This document shows positions 34,007 to 42,486 of a stretch of 56,415 nucleotides of DNA, piece after piece. The notes below the pieces were generated by a model. That model was not told the origin of the DNA. It did no database searches and saw only the letters and a program-made list of their open reading frames with translations. Position 1 is the stretch's first letter. Every line of letters begins with the position of its first letter. The stretch covers positions 1 through 56,415 of the forward strand of contig CANCMG010000015.1 of NCBI GenBank assembly GCA_947378965.1, given 5' to 3'. This DNA comes from Alcaligenaceae bacterium (GTDB lineage Bacteria > Pseudomonadota > Gammaproteobacteria > Burkholderiales > Burkholderiaceae_B). Both the position numbers and the translations under genes were made by a program.

Positions 34007-35718
34007 GTACTCAACCATTGAATGGCGCAGGCGTGAGTCTGTTTACACGTGGCAAGCCTCAAATTATGGAGCGCAGCGACTGGTTGGTACGGTGGGTGTG
34101 CGTGGCGTATTGCGTCGCGGCCCTCTGTACGATTGTTTTGCCAGTAGGCGCATTGTTTTTGCGCAGCCTAAACAATGCAAATGGTGTGTATATTGGCCTA
34201 CAAAATTATCTGACCTACTTCGGTACCTCTGCACTGTTTGATTCATTTTTGAATAGCTTGTTGGTATCGCTGTTGACCGCGACGCTTGTGGTGCCAATGG
34301 CCTTTGCGTATGCCTATGGTTTGTTGCGCACGTGCATGCCGTACAAGTCCTTCTTTCGTGGTGTTGCACTCATCCCATTGTTAATACCCGGGGTGCTCAA
34401 AGCCATTGCTCTGGTGTATCTCTTTGGTAATCAAGGGTTGCTGCGTGAATGGCTGTTTGGTCATCCGTTGTACGGACCGATTGGCATTGTGGCCGCGTCA
34501 GTGATCTGGACGTTTCCGTTTGCGGTGCTGATCATGCTTACAGCACTGCAACATGTGGATCAGCGTCTGTATCACGCGGCGGCCGTCTTAAAAACTAGTG
34601 CCTGGCGCACCTTTTTGCATGTGACTTGGCCCTCGTGTCGGTATGGTGTGACGACCGCTTTTTTAGTGGTCACGGTAAGTGTCTTTACCGATTTCGGTAT
34701 CGCCAAGGTGATTGGTGGCGATTTTCGTGTGTTGGCGACCGATATTTATAAAGAGGTCGTGGGGCAACAAAACTTTGAGATGGGTGCAGTCATTTCGGTG
34801 ATGTTATTAATCCCAGCCGTTCTGGTGTTTTTGTTAGAGCGACGAGTGGCCAGTAAACAGGTGGCGCAGTTCACAGGGCGCTCGTTGCCCTATACGCCTA
34901 AGCCCTCGGCTTGGCGCGATGGTGTATTTCTGGGTTGGTGCATCGCCGTCACGGTTTTCATTGCAAGCGTGTTGGGGATGGCGCAGTTTGCCTCGTTGGT
35001 TAAATTTTGGCCCTACAACCTGAGCCTGACTCTTGCCCACTACGAGTTTGAAATAGAGGGTGTGGGTTGGATGAATTTCTCGAATTCGCTCTGGATGGCC
35101 ACGCTTGCAGCGAGTTTTGGTACCTTGATTGTTTTTATCGGCGCCTATGTCGTTGAAAAAGCGCGACGCGATATTGGGCTTCGAAAAGCACTGCAGATGT
35201 TGATGTTGTTGCCGATGGCGATCCCAGGCTTGGTACTGGGGTTGGCGTATCTCATATTTATAAATACACCCGGTAACCCTGCTGGCTGGTTGTATGGGGG
35301 TATGGCGATTTTGGTGATCAGTACAGTCACGCACTTATACAGCGTGCCACATCTAACCTGCCTGACCGCCTTGAAAGGGCTTGATCGCGAAATCGAATCG
35401 GTTGGCTTGTCGCTCAATACCTCTGTCACACGCATGCTGACGCAAGTCACGTTGCCCGTCTGTTTGGCTGCATTGTTAGACGTTTGGCTATACATTTTCT
35501 TGTGTGCCATGACGACACTCTCGGCAGTGATTTTTTTATACTCGTCTGATACCAAGCTCGCGTCGATTGCTGTGATCCATATCGACGAAACCGGCAGGGT
35601 CGCCTCAGCCGCGGCGATGGCGATGTTGCTTGTATATGTATGCTTGGCCGTGCGGTTGGCACACCACCTGATCGCTCAAAAAGTGCTTCGTAAATTTCAG
35701 CCTTGGCGCACGTCTTGA
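34003..35718 (+). CDS. ABC transporter double permease, 2-aminoethylphosphonate/FbpB type
   Basis: A 571-residue inner-membrane protein with two fused permease halves, each with about six helices and an EAA-type loop (LKTSAWRTFLHVTWP in the first half, LNTSVTRMLTQVTLPV in the second). The two-in-one arrangement is shared by ferric-iron and putative 2-aminoethylphosphonate importers; the adjacent receptor favours the latter. The start overlaps the ATPase stop. Its 3' end overlaps the convergent phosphatase gene by 22 bases, leaving no room for a normal terminator. Confidence 0.88.
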   Translation: MSTQPLNGAGVSLFTRGKPQIMERSDWLVRWVCVAYCVAALCTIVLPVGALFLRSLNNANGVYIGLQNYLTYFGTSALFDSFLNSLLVSLLTATLVVPMAFAYAYGLLRTCMPYKSFFRGVALIPLLIPGVLKAIALVYLFGNQGLLREWLFGHPLYGPIGIVAASVIWTFPFAVLIMLTALQHVDQRLYHAAAVLKTSAWRTFLHVTWPSCRYGVTTAFLVVTVSVFTDFGIAKVIGGDFRVLATDIYKEVVGQQNFEMGAVISVMLLIPAVLVFLLERRVASKQVAQFTGRSLPYTPKPSAWRDGVFLGWCIAVTVFIASVLGMAQFASLVKFWPYNLSLTLAHYEFEIEGVGWMNFSNSLWMATLAASFGTLIVFIGAYVVEKARRDIGLRKALQMLMLLPMAIPGLVLGLAYLIFINTPGNPAGWLYGGMAILVISTVTHLYSVPHLTCLTALKGLDREIESVGLSLNTSVTRMLTQVTLPVCLAALLDVWLYIFLCAMTTLSAVIFLYSSDTKLASIAVIHIDETGRVASAAAMAMLLVYVCLAVRLAHHLIAQKVLRKFQPWRTS

Positions 35719-36245
35719 ACAAACGCTTCTTGCGCTTCCGTTTCGATAGTGCCCGGTCGAGCGGCGCGTACTTGGGCAATCGCAGCTGCAGGTGTTTGAC
35801 CGCAGGCAACTAGTAGGCAAGCTGCCATCATGCCTGTACGACCGAGTCCTGCAGCGCAGTGCAGCAGTACCGTTTCGTGCCGTGCTAAAGCGGCGAGGAC
35901 GTTCTTTTTGATCTGCTGCCAACTTTCAAGGGCATTCAGATCGGGTGTGCCGAAGTCTTCAATGACCAACTGCCGCCATTGCAACTGGTGCTGCACCACC
36001 TGGGTAGGTAGGTCAGGTACGCCGAGCTTTTTCATTTCAGCTAAGCTGATGAGCGACACCACCGTGCTAATGTTTGCAGAATGTATGGTGGCCAAGTCAT
36101 CGCTGAGTTGCCGTTGCCACTGGCGACCGCGTACGTCAACAGTATTACGACCTGGGCAATGCGTCATGGCAAGCTTGCCACCTAGCGAGGTGGCAAGATA
36201 ATCGATATGAAGTGGGCCGCTTAGGTCAGAGAGTTGAGTCGTCAT
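35697..36245 (-). CDS. Tyrosine/dual-specificity phosphatase-like protein
   Basis: A 182-residue cysteine phosphatase. The P-loop is HCAAGLGRTG, matching H-C-x5-R-T/S, preceded by a general-acid region IEDFGTPD. Members of this bacterial group resemble CDKN3/dual-specificity phosphatases and remove phosphate from proteins or small molecules. No signal peptide is present. Its stop lies inside the 3' end of the permease gene on the other strand. Whether it handles phosphorylated phosphonate metabolites or proteins cannot be told. Confidence 0.82.
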   Translation of the reverse strand: MTTQLSDLSGPLHIDYLATSLGGKLAMTHCPGRNTVDVRGRQWQRQLSDDLATIHSANISTVVSLISLAEMKKLGVPDLPTQVVQHQLQWRQLVIEDFGTPDLNALESWQQIKKNVLAALARHETVLLHCAAGLGRTGMMAACLLVACGQTPAAAIAQVRAARPGTIETEAQEAFVQDVRQG

Positions 36246-36318
36246 GCGTCATCGTAACCGTAAGGCAGCCATGAGTTGCCTGGCTGATACAACAGTAATC
36301 TTTGCTGAGTTGCCCGAC

Positions 36319-37341
36319 CTATTCAACTTTAATCTTTGCTGACTTCACGACCTCTGACCAGCGGGCCGATTCTTTGGTAAAAAAGGCTTTGAATTCTGGC
36401 GCGCTGAGTGAAAGGGGTGTGGCACCCATGCTTTCAAGTTTTGCCGTGACTTCGGGGGTTTTGACTGAAGTGTTGATCGCCTGGTTCAAGCGATTGACTA
36501 GTTCAGGCGGCAGGTTGCCTGGGCCAAAGACTCCCCACCACACGGCGACTAAAAAGTCGTTCAGGCCTTGTTCGGCAAACGTTGGCACATCGGGCAAGGT
36601 TTTGTTACGAGTGGTGCTTGCAGTACCCAATACTTTGACTTTGCCGCTTTGCAAGGCCGAAATAGCCGTGATCTGATTGGTAAACATGAGCTGCACTTGA
36701 CCGCTCATCAAATCGGTGGCGGCCGGCGCACCGCCTTTGTAAGGAATGTGTGGAATCGTCGTGCCCGCCTTCAGGTTAAACAGAGCCGCGGCTAGATGCT
36801 CAGACGTACCTGAGCCGCCCGAGGCAAAATTCAAACTGGCTGGATTCGTTTTTGATAATGCGATCAAGTCTTTAATCGTTGTCGCCGCGACTGAATTGTG
36901 CGCAAGCAGTACGTTCGGCATTTGTCCCACGATGGCGACAGGGGTCAGATCCGTGTCTGGGTCATAGTTCAGATTGCCATACAAAGCCTTGTTCACTGAG
37001 TTACCCGTTGAGCCCATCAAGAGGGTATAGCCATCTGCATCTGACTTGGCAACGAACGAAGCGGCAATATTGCCACCAGCGCCTGCTTTGTTTTCAACAA
37101 TCACATTTTGATTGAACTGTTTTGAAAGCTCGCTAGCGAGTAAGCGACCGACGATATCTAAGGCGCCGCCAGCGTTAAAGGGGATGATAAGTTTGATCGG
37201 TTTACTGGGATAGGGCTGGGCATAGAGATTTTGACTGCCCAAACCAAGGCCAAGGCTCAATACGCTAACGACTCCGATGATAAGTGCCCGACGATGCAGG
37301 GTGCGTGCAAAAAAAGGGTTCAGCAGAGTGCGAATCTTCAT
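36319..37341 (-). CDS. Bug-family tripartite tricarboxylate transporter receptor
   Basis: The fifth Bug receptor, 340 residues. The ATG at 37341 has AAGGA ten bases upstream and starts a signal peptide ending NLYA-QP; the mature start is YPSKPIKLIIPFNAGGALDIVGRLL. VIVENKAGAGGNIAASFVAKSDADGYTLL and VLGTASTTRNKTLPDVPTFAEQG are family blocks. Another 74 codons are open upstream but have no leader character. It is 73 bases downstream of the phosphatase start on the same strand and has no membrane partner nearby. Confidence 0.9.
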   Translation of the reverse strand: MKIRTLLNPFFARTLHRRALIIGVVSVLSLGLGLGSQNLYAQPYPSKPIKLIIPFNAGGALDIVGRLLASELSKQFNQNVIVENKAGAGGNIAASFVAKSDADGYTLLMGSTGNSVNKALYGNLNYDPDTDLTPVAIVGQMPNVLLAHNSVAATTIKDLIALSKTNPASLNFASGGSGTSEHLAAALFNLKAGTTIPHIPYKGGAPAATDLMSGQVQLMFTNQITAISALQSGKVKVLGTASTTRNKTLPDVPTFAEQGLNDFLVAVWWGVFGPGNLPPELVNRLNQAINTSVKTPEVTAKLESMGATPLSLSAPEFKAFFTKESARWSEVVKSAKIKVE

Positions 37342-37555
37342 GACGAGTGTCCTTGGGTGCTTTGGTAAGCGGTAAGCGATTGCAATCGCTATTTTTGTCT
37401 CAATTTTATTTTTCATCGAAAGTCTAGACTTTATGATATTACAGGCTGATGTCTTGTTACACAATGTTACTGGACGTCGTGCTGCTGATATTTTAGAGTT
37501 AAGGTCTCTCGCGATCTGCGCGTCAGTGACCGCGATTAACATCTCAGAGCCTGCC

Positions 37556-37744
37556 ATGACCAAATGCCACCAACCTCACCACAGCCCAGCCTTAAAAAAA
37601 ATCCGCTTGATTATGAGCGGCGCGATTGTTGGAGTATCAATCGCAAATATTATTGGCGCTAACTTTCTGTTTCAAGAATATGCAGAGGTCATAGGTGCTT
37701 CACTTGGCGCATTGTCAACGGCCTTCATTGTGCGAGGGTTTTAA
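37556..37744 (+). CDS. Small membrane protein (62 aa), unknown
   Basis: A short protein with a basic, His-containing N-terminus (MTKCHQPHHSPALKKIRLIM) and two hydrophobic segments (SGAIVGVSIANIIGANFLF and VIGASLGALSTAFIV). The topology resembles small holin-like or regulatory membrane proteins, but no family is recognised. The start is chosen at the ATG opening this topology; the upstream codons lack it. The next gene begins one base after its stop, so they are probably translated together. Function unknown. Confidence 0.5.
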   Translation: MTKCHQPHHSPALKKIRLIMSGAIVGVSIANIIGANFLFQEYAEVIGASLGALSTAFIVRGF

Positions 37745-37745
37745 T

Positions 37746-38045
37746 TTGTTGGATGGTAATGTTGTTGATCTTCTTTCGTTGGTAGTTGGCGCTCTATGTA
37801 TGCTTATCAGGCCATTTAAGCGATTTTTCTTGAAAATCCAGCCAAAGTATTTGTTTAACCGACGGGATTGTATTTTCGATTTTTTGAATGGAACGACGCT
37901 AATTGCCTTTGGATTGCTCGTGGCGACCGCATTTTCCAATCGATTCTTGCATCTTGCCTTGCAATCCAAGCTTTCCATCGCGATTGCGGGCGCGGTGGGT
38001 TTGATTTTTGTTTGCGGCGAATTTTTGGGTGAGTTGCCTGAGTAG
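37746..38045 (+). CDS. Small membrane protein (99 aa), unknown
   Basis: I place the start at TTG 37746 because GAGGG lies seven bases upstream and it follows the previous stop by one base; an ATG at 37695 would overlap 50 bases. Three hydrophobic segments are visible (VVDLLSLVVGALCMLI, GTTLIAFGLLVATAF and LSIAIAGAVGLIFVCGEFLG) with a basic stretch (RPFKRFFLKIQPKYLFNRR) after the first. Paired with the preceding small protein it probably forms a membrane complex. No family recognised. Confidence 0.5.
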   Translation: MLDGNVVDLLSLVVGALCMLIRPFKRFFLKIQPKYLFNRRDCIFDFLNGTTLIAFGLLVATAFSNRFLHLALQSKLSIAIAGAVGLIFVCGEFLGELPE

Positions 38046-38110
38046 TGACCGACCAATCATTGCTCAATCATTAAGCCTATGCCTGTGGTTTGTTATATGC
38101 CTAACTCCTA

Positions 38111-38132
38111 AACCATAGCAAAACCATAGCAA
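38111..38132. repeat. Perfect 11-bp tandem repeat (AACCATAGCAA twice)
   Basis: AACCATAGCAA at 38111-38121 is repeated exactly at 38122-38132, 30 bases before the winged-helix start. The one-turn spacing and promoter position suggest an operator, possibly for that regulator itself. Confidence 0.6.
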
Positions 38133-38162
38133 TTATTTGAATAAGACCTTAATATTGCAGTT

Positions 38163-38522
38163 ATGGTTAATAAATCGAAATACTCTGCCACCTATCTTCG
38201 TTTTTTGAACTTAGTCCAGGCGATTCGCGAAATCCCCACTTTTCCGTTGATGGATCCGGTTGAAGAGCGCTTGCTTTCATTGCTAGCTGCGGCTTGGCAT
38301 GTTGAAAAAAAGATTAGCGTTCTTGAGGCTATGGGTCTGACCAATGAGATTTCAGCAACGACTGCGCATCGGCGCCTTAAAAGCCTACGTAAAAAGGGAA
38401 TGATCGCGCTGGACACCGATGAAGCGGATACCCGCGTGAAACACGTGGTGCCGACAGCGCTTGCCAAGCAATATTTCATGACGCTTGGTCAGGCTCTAGA
38501 CAAAGCCCAGCACGCAGTTTAG
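38163..38522 (+). CDS. Winged-helix transcriptional regulator (MarR-like)
   Basis: A 119-residue DNA-binding protein. Helices LMDPVEERLLSLLAAAWH and ISVLEAMGLTN lead to a recognition-helix region SATTAHRRLKSLRKKGMIALDTDEADTRVKHVVPT ending in a beta wing, a compact MarR/phage-regulator-like fold. Dimer helices are short. It overlies an 11-bp tandem repeat upstream and is followed by a membrane protein gene 6 bases after its stop. It probably regulates its own cassette; the ligand is unknown. Confidence 0.7.
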   Translation: MVNKSKYSATYLRFLNLVQAIREIPTFPLMDPVEERLLSLLAAAWHVEKKISVLEAMGLTNEISATTAHRRLKSLRKKGMIALDTDEADTRVKHVVPTALAKQYFMTLGQALDKAQHAV

Positions 38523-38528
38523 CCGGCG

Positions 38529-39134
38529 ATGGTGTTTGATCCCCGCGACGACGCCCAGACTGGCGCCGCTTCCAAAGCGCAGACCAATGTATTGATCATG
38601 GTAGCATCGGCAATTGTGGTTGCATTGCTGTGGGTGTTGCTGTTTCGTTTCAATCTCTGGATGTTTTCGTCTTTTGAGATGACGAGTTTTATCAGTTGGA
38701 TATTTTTGCCAGCAGCTATTCGCGTGTTGGCGGTGATGGCTTGCGACTGGGTGGGGGTCTTAGGACTGTTTGCTGGGGCCTTGTTTACGAATCAAGCAGA
38801 TCCCACATTGGATTTGACAGACGGACTGGTACTAGCCGTTTTGTCTGCAACTGGGCCGCTTGTGGCGTTTTGGTTCTGTACTCGTTTACTTCGTTTGCCA
38901 TCGACTTTGTCGGGTTTGACAGCCAGACAGGTACTAGTCTTTGCGGCTATTGGGGCCTTGCTCAATGCAGTGCCGCATAACATTTATTTTTATTTATCGG
39001 GCCGCATGGCTAGCCCCATAGAAGGCATAGTGCCGATGTTTTTCGGTGATCTGTTAGGCACCATGGTTGTGTTGTATGTGCTAAGTCTTGCCTTACGCTT
39101 GCTGTTCAAACGCGCAACCAGTCAGCGGGTATAG
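38529..39134 (+). CDS. Multi-pass membrane protein, MASE1-like/unknown
   Basis: A 201-residue protein with about five to six hydrophobic helices (VLIMVASAIVVALLWVLLF, FISWIFLPAAIRVLAVMA, LGLFAGALFT, LAVLSATGPLVAFWFC, QVLVFAAIGALLNAVPHNIYFY, LLGTMVVLYVLSLALRLLF). The pattern of helices with conserved LPAAIR and TGPLVAFW-type turns recalls the MASE1 sensory membrane domain, but no signalling output domain is attached. It is tightly linked to the winged-helix gene. It may be a stand-alone sensor module or part of a small regulatory cassette. Confidence 0.55.
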   Translation: MVFDPRDDAQTGAASKAQTNVLIMVASAIVVALLWVLLFRFNLWMFSSFEMTSFISWIFLPAAIRVLAVMACDWVGVLGLFAGALFTNQADPTLDLTDGLVLAVLSATGPLVAFWFCTRLLRLPSTLSGLTARQVLVFAAIGALLNAVPHNIYFYLSGRMASPIEGIVPMFFGDLLGTMVVLYVLSLALRLLFKRATSQRV

Positions 39135-39169
39135 TGTCAAGCGGGCTTCGTGAGTGCCACGATCAATGC

Positions 39170-39562
39170 CTATAGCCAACCCTGGCGCCAGTGTTCACGA
39201 TTTTTTAACTCGCGCCAGGGCATGCAAAACTTGCGTCCCGTCATGGCCGCTTCAAGCTCAATCTCAACAATCGCCTGCCCCACGATTTCGGGTTCAAACA
39301 CCTTCGTCACCAAAAAATGTTTCTCTTTGCGCTCAGGGTGAACCGCCGTCCACTTGCTCAGCAAGAGTTTTTTGGGGCTGACTCGATTTGTGTGATTGAT
39401 CGACGCAGCGGGCCCGACTGCGGCACTAGAGTCTGCACCGACTGAGATACCCAAAGCGCTCTTGGCGTCGCGATCGATATGAGTATCGCGAGGGGCGCCC
39501 GCAATGCGGTCGCTGCTGTTGCTGTCAGTTGCAACGCTTGGTTTGAACGTGCCAGGGTGCAT
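39170..39562 (-). CDS. TIGR02450-type Trp-rich protein with N-terminal extension
   Basis: The C-terminal 75 residues (NHTNRVSPKKLLLSKWTAVHPERKEKHFLV ... CMPWRELKNREHWRQGWL) match the small Trp-rich family normally about 70 residues long. A 55-residue Ser/Ala/Asp-rich leader precedes it, with no internal Met to give a shorter start. The ATG at 39562 overlaps by one base the stop of the AtuA-associated gene (TGATG). Function of the family is unknown; coupling suggests co-expression with the acyclic-terpene-type catabolic genes. Confidence 0.7.
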   Translation of the reverse strand: MHPGTFKPSVATDSNSSDRIAGAPRDTHIDRDAKSALGISVGADSSAAVGPAASINHTNRVSPKKLLLSKWTAVHPERKEKHFLVTKVFEPEIVGQAIVEIELEAAMTGRKFCMPWRELKNREHWRQGWL

Positions 39563-39942
39563 CAACTGTACTCTTTCACTTCAAGCCTGGCAGCCAACGC
39601 AGTTGGTACTGTGATAGGCATATCCAGCATCCAAAAAGACAAGCCCTTGCCGTGTGTGTCGAGGTTAAGCGCGTCATTGACCCCGCCATCCAGCACACCT
39701 TCAAGTACAAAATTCATCGCTTCGAGCTTGGGCAACACATGGCGCGTGACTTTGGTTGGATGACGATAGTCAAACCACTGCGCGACCCGTGCCTCGGTAA
39801 GTTGCTCGACGAGCAAGGCAAAGCACTCAGAATCCCAGGCGATGACGCTGATGTTTGAGGTATTGCCCTTGTCGCCCGCACGGCCATGGGCTAACTGGTA
39901 CAGCGGCAATTCAGTGGTGTTTAAAGACGTATTGGTGTTCAT
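39562..39942 (-). CDS. AtuA-associated ferredoxin-fold protein
   Basis: A 126-residue protein with the conserved start LPLYQLAHGRAGDKGNTSNISVIAWD, the hallmark of the domain found at the C-terminus of, or next to, AtuA. Here it is separate, as in many betaproteobacteria. Its ATG overlaps the AtuA stop (ATGA at 39939), so subunits are probably made in equal amount. It is likely the partner of the DUF1446 protein upstream. Confidence 0.85.
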   Translation of the reverse strand: MNTNTSLNTTELPLYQLAHGRAGDKGNTSNISVIAWDSECFALLVEQLTEARVAQWFDYRHPTKVTRHVLPKLEAMNFVLEGVLDGGVNDALNLDTHGKGLSFWMLDMPITVPTALAARLEVKEYS

Positions 39943-41351
39943 GCGCGTTGCTCCTGCACAAAACTAAAGCCAGAGGGCACTGCCTCGCGAGGGATGGTGC
40001 ACGAGAGTGTGTCTAAACGTGGCCGCAGAGACGTTCGTACACCGCCACCGCCCGCTGGGCCGCAACAATACAAAGCGGTCACTTCACGAAGAATTTTTTC
40101 AGCGATTTCTTTTTGCAGATGCACGCCAGCAACTCGCAGACGTACGTCGCGTGACGCACCGGCGTAGCCTTGCGCCATCAGTTCGCCGGCATCGTCACCA
40201 AAAATACTTAAGGCGCCAATTAAATCCACGCGCAGAGGCAGTAAGTGCCCGATGCGCTTGCGAATGGTTTCGCCGGCAAGCGCCGCACGTTCTTTGGCCT
40301 GAAAGCCCGCGTAAGAGATCTCTGCCTCGGCAAAGTATCCATTGTCATAGCAGACATTCACTTTGAGTTCGTCGGGTCGCTGGTGTCCGGTCACGCCTTG
40401 TATCAGGATCCGATCTTTACCCTCTCGCGTGACGGTAGCCTGACTGATGTCAGCCACCACATCGGGGGTGAGATAGCGAGCGGGGTCATGCACTTCGTAC
40501 AAAATCTGTTCGCGCCCCGTGCGGTCATCGACACGCCCGCCGGTATTGGCAGCCTTAAACACCGAAAACGTTCCATCTGCCCGAATCTCTGCAATCGGAA
40601 ACCCAAGGCAATCCATGCCTGGCACTGACTTTTGGCCCGGTACGCTGTAATAGCCGCCCGTGACCTGCGTGCCGCACTCAAGCATGTGACCCGCCATCGT
40701 GCCACAGCCCATTAGATGCCAGTCTTGCATCGACCAGCCAAAGTGTGCGATTGCGGGCCCGAGCGTCAGTGAGGGGTCTGAGACGCGCCCTGTCACCACA
40801 ATGTCGGCACCGTCTTTGAGTGCCTGTGCGATTTCGCCAGCGCCCAGATACGCATTGGCGCTGACGACTCGCTTGGGGTCGATATCACTGCCTAAGCGCT
40901 TGAGTAAGAAGGTTAATTGCTCGGGTTTCGTTAGATCGTCGCCATGCACCACGGCAATGCGCGGGGTTCGTAGACCTTGGGCACGCGCCAAGGCGAAAAT
41001 CCGCTGCGCGCACGCCTGTGGATTGGCCGCGCCAAAATTACTGACAATTTGAATCTTGTGCTCTAGGCAGCGCTTGAGTACGGGTCCCACTAGATCGTCA
41101 AGCAAGGGCTCATAGCCCATGGCCGGATTTTTGCGTTTTTCGACCTGCGCCAACGCCAAGGTACGCTCGGCAAGGGTTTCGAAGTTCAACACTCCGCCGC
41201 CTAGGGCGATCAAGGTATCGACTACGGGCCCCGCGCCATCAGTGCGGTCGCCCGAAAAGCCCGTGGCACAGCCTACATAGAGGGGCTTGATGTGGCTATT
41301 GGGTGTCAAAGTTGCGGTGGTGCCGCCCCTTGGGTGCGAGTCAGTTTGCAT
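39939..41351 (-). CDS. atuA: AtuA-like (DUF1446) acyclic terpene utilisation protein
   Basis: A 470-residue protein with family motifs GCATGFSGDRTDGAGPVVDTL, VSNFGAANPQACAQRI, VVTGRVSDPSLTLGPAIAHFGW and ALYCCGPAGGGGVR. AtuA is part of citronellol/geraniol breakdown in Pseudomonas; DUF1446 relatives occur in other acyl-CoA pathways. No atuB-H genes are nearby, so terpene use is not established and a general acyl-CoA role is possible. It heads a three-gene leftward operon with overlapping ends. Confidence 0.82.
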   Translation of the reverse strand: MQTDSHPRGGTTATLTPNSHIKPLYVGCATGFSGDRTDGAGPVVDTLIALGGGVLNFETLAERTLALAQVEKRKNPAMGYEPLLDDLVGPVLKRCLEHKIQIVSNFGAANPQACAQRIFALARAQGLRTPRIAVVHGDDLTKPEQLTFLLKRLGSDIDPKRVVSANAYLGAGEIAQALKDGADIVVTGRVSDPSLTLGPAIAHFGWSMQDWHLMGCGTMAGHMLECGTQVTGGYYSVPGQKSVPGMDCLGFPIAEIRADGTFSVFKAANTGGRVDDRTGREQILYEVHDPARYLTPDVVADISQATVTREGKDRILIQGVTGHQRPDELKVNVCYDNGYFAEAEISYAGFQAKERAALAGETIRKRIGHLLPLRVDLIGALSIFGDDAGELMAQGYAGASRDVRLRVAGVHLQKEIAEKILREVTALYCCGPAGGGGVRTSLRPRLDTLSCTIPREAVPSGFSFVQEQRA

Positions 41352-41397
41352 GGGTAAACTCTGCTGAGATGTGGTCTGATATGGTTTGTATTAAATC

Positions 41398-42486
41398 ATG
41401 GCGACTCGCCAACCCGCTTGGTGTGGTCAGACGCAAAGGGTTCAGAGGCTAAAAATGGATGAATCTGCTGAAATAGCGAACTCCCCAATCGGCAGGGTGC
41501 CCACTGTTGCGTCTGAAATTGTTGCTTCGCGGGCGTACTTCAATGGTCGCAACCCGCGCAGCGTCGAAATAGACGATTTGGGTAAGGTCATCACCGAGTC
41601 CGACACGTTGGTGTGGCTTGGCCTAAAAGAGCCAGACGAGGACTTGCTCGCTCGCGTGGGCACGCAGCTTAAGCTCGATCCGCACGTGCTTGATGACCTG
41701 CAAGCCAAACACCGGATGCCTAAGGTGATGGATTACGACAGTGTGGTGCTGGTTGTGGCCATGACGGTTGAGGTGAGAGCGTCGGATGGTTTGCCTAGCT
41801 TTGGCGAAACCCAGATGCTGATTGGATCTAATTTTTTGTTAACCATCAGACGAGGTGCATTGGCACCTCACACTGAATTACGCAACCGCCTCGAGAGCAT
41901 GCCCGATCGGCTTGCACGAGGTAGCGATTTTGTGGCGGCTGAATTGCTTGACCTGTTGATTGATCGCTATAACCTCGCAAACGATATGTTTGAAAAGACG
42001 GTCGAGCCGATGGAGCAAACCATGCTCTTGCGCGGCCTCGAGAAGTTAAAAGTTCGCCGCTTATATCAGTTACGGCGTGATTTTCATAAAATGCACAATG
42101 CGATCTCGCCGCTTGGCGAAGTGTGTCGACGCCTCGCCCATATCGAGATGGCACCGATTGATGCGCAATCCCGTGTGCAGTTTGGCGAGTTATCAGATCG
42201 TGTGTCAAGAGTCGATCGTTTACTAGATAATCTGGGAGATGGGTTGACCTTTGCCTTCGAGGCTGGGATGCTAATTGAGCAGGCCAAGCAAACTGAAACG
42301 ACGAGACGGTTGGCCGCGTGGGCGGCCATTTTGGCAGTGCCTACGGCCATTGCCGGTATTTACGGAATGAACTTTGAGTACATGCCTGAACTCAAATGGA
42401 AATACGGCTATCTGCTGATTGTTGGCGGCATGGCGACAATTTGTGGCACGCTTTATTACCGGTTTCGCAAAGCTAAGTGGCTTTAA
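41398..42486 (+). CDS. corA: CorA-family Mg2+/Co2+ transporter
   Basis: A 362-residue ion channel. A long cytosolic domain ends in two C-terminal helices; the signature GMN lies at residues 323-325 (IYGMNFEYMPEL), where the pore entrance loop is acidic as required for cation attraction. The ATG at 41398 is used; a second ATG at 41455 would remove 19 non-conserved residues. The last codons (FRKAKWL) coincide with the first copy of a downstream 41-base tandem repeat. It is divergent from the atuA operon with 46 bases between. Confidence 0.9.
   Translation: MATRQPAWCGQTQRVQRLKMDESAEIANSPIGRVPTVASEIVASRAYFNGRNPRSVEIDDLGKVITESDTLVWLGLKEPDEDLLARVGTQLKLDPHVLDDLQAKHRMPKVMDYDSVVLVVAMTVEVRASDGLPSFGETQMLIGSNFLLTIRRGALAPHTELRNRLESMPDRLARGSDFVAAELLDLLIDRYNLANDMFEKTVEPMEQTMLLRGLEKLKVRRLYQLRRDFHKMHNAISPLGEVCRRLAHIEMAPIDAQSRVQFGELSDRVSRVDRLLDNLGDGLTFAFEAGMLIEQAKQTETTRRLAAWAAILAVPTAIAGIYGMNFEYMPELKWKYGYLLIVGGMATICGTLYYRFRKAKWL

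Noticed and set aside
31786-35718. Ferric iron ABC transporter (FbpABC)
   Set aside because: Architecture is shared, but the receptor's WVRDSTGV region and overall pattern resemble the phosphonate type; left as an alternative.
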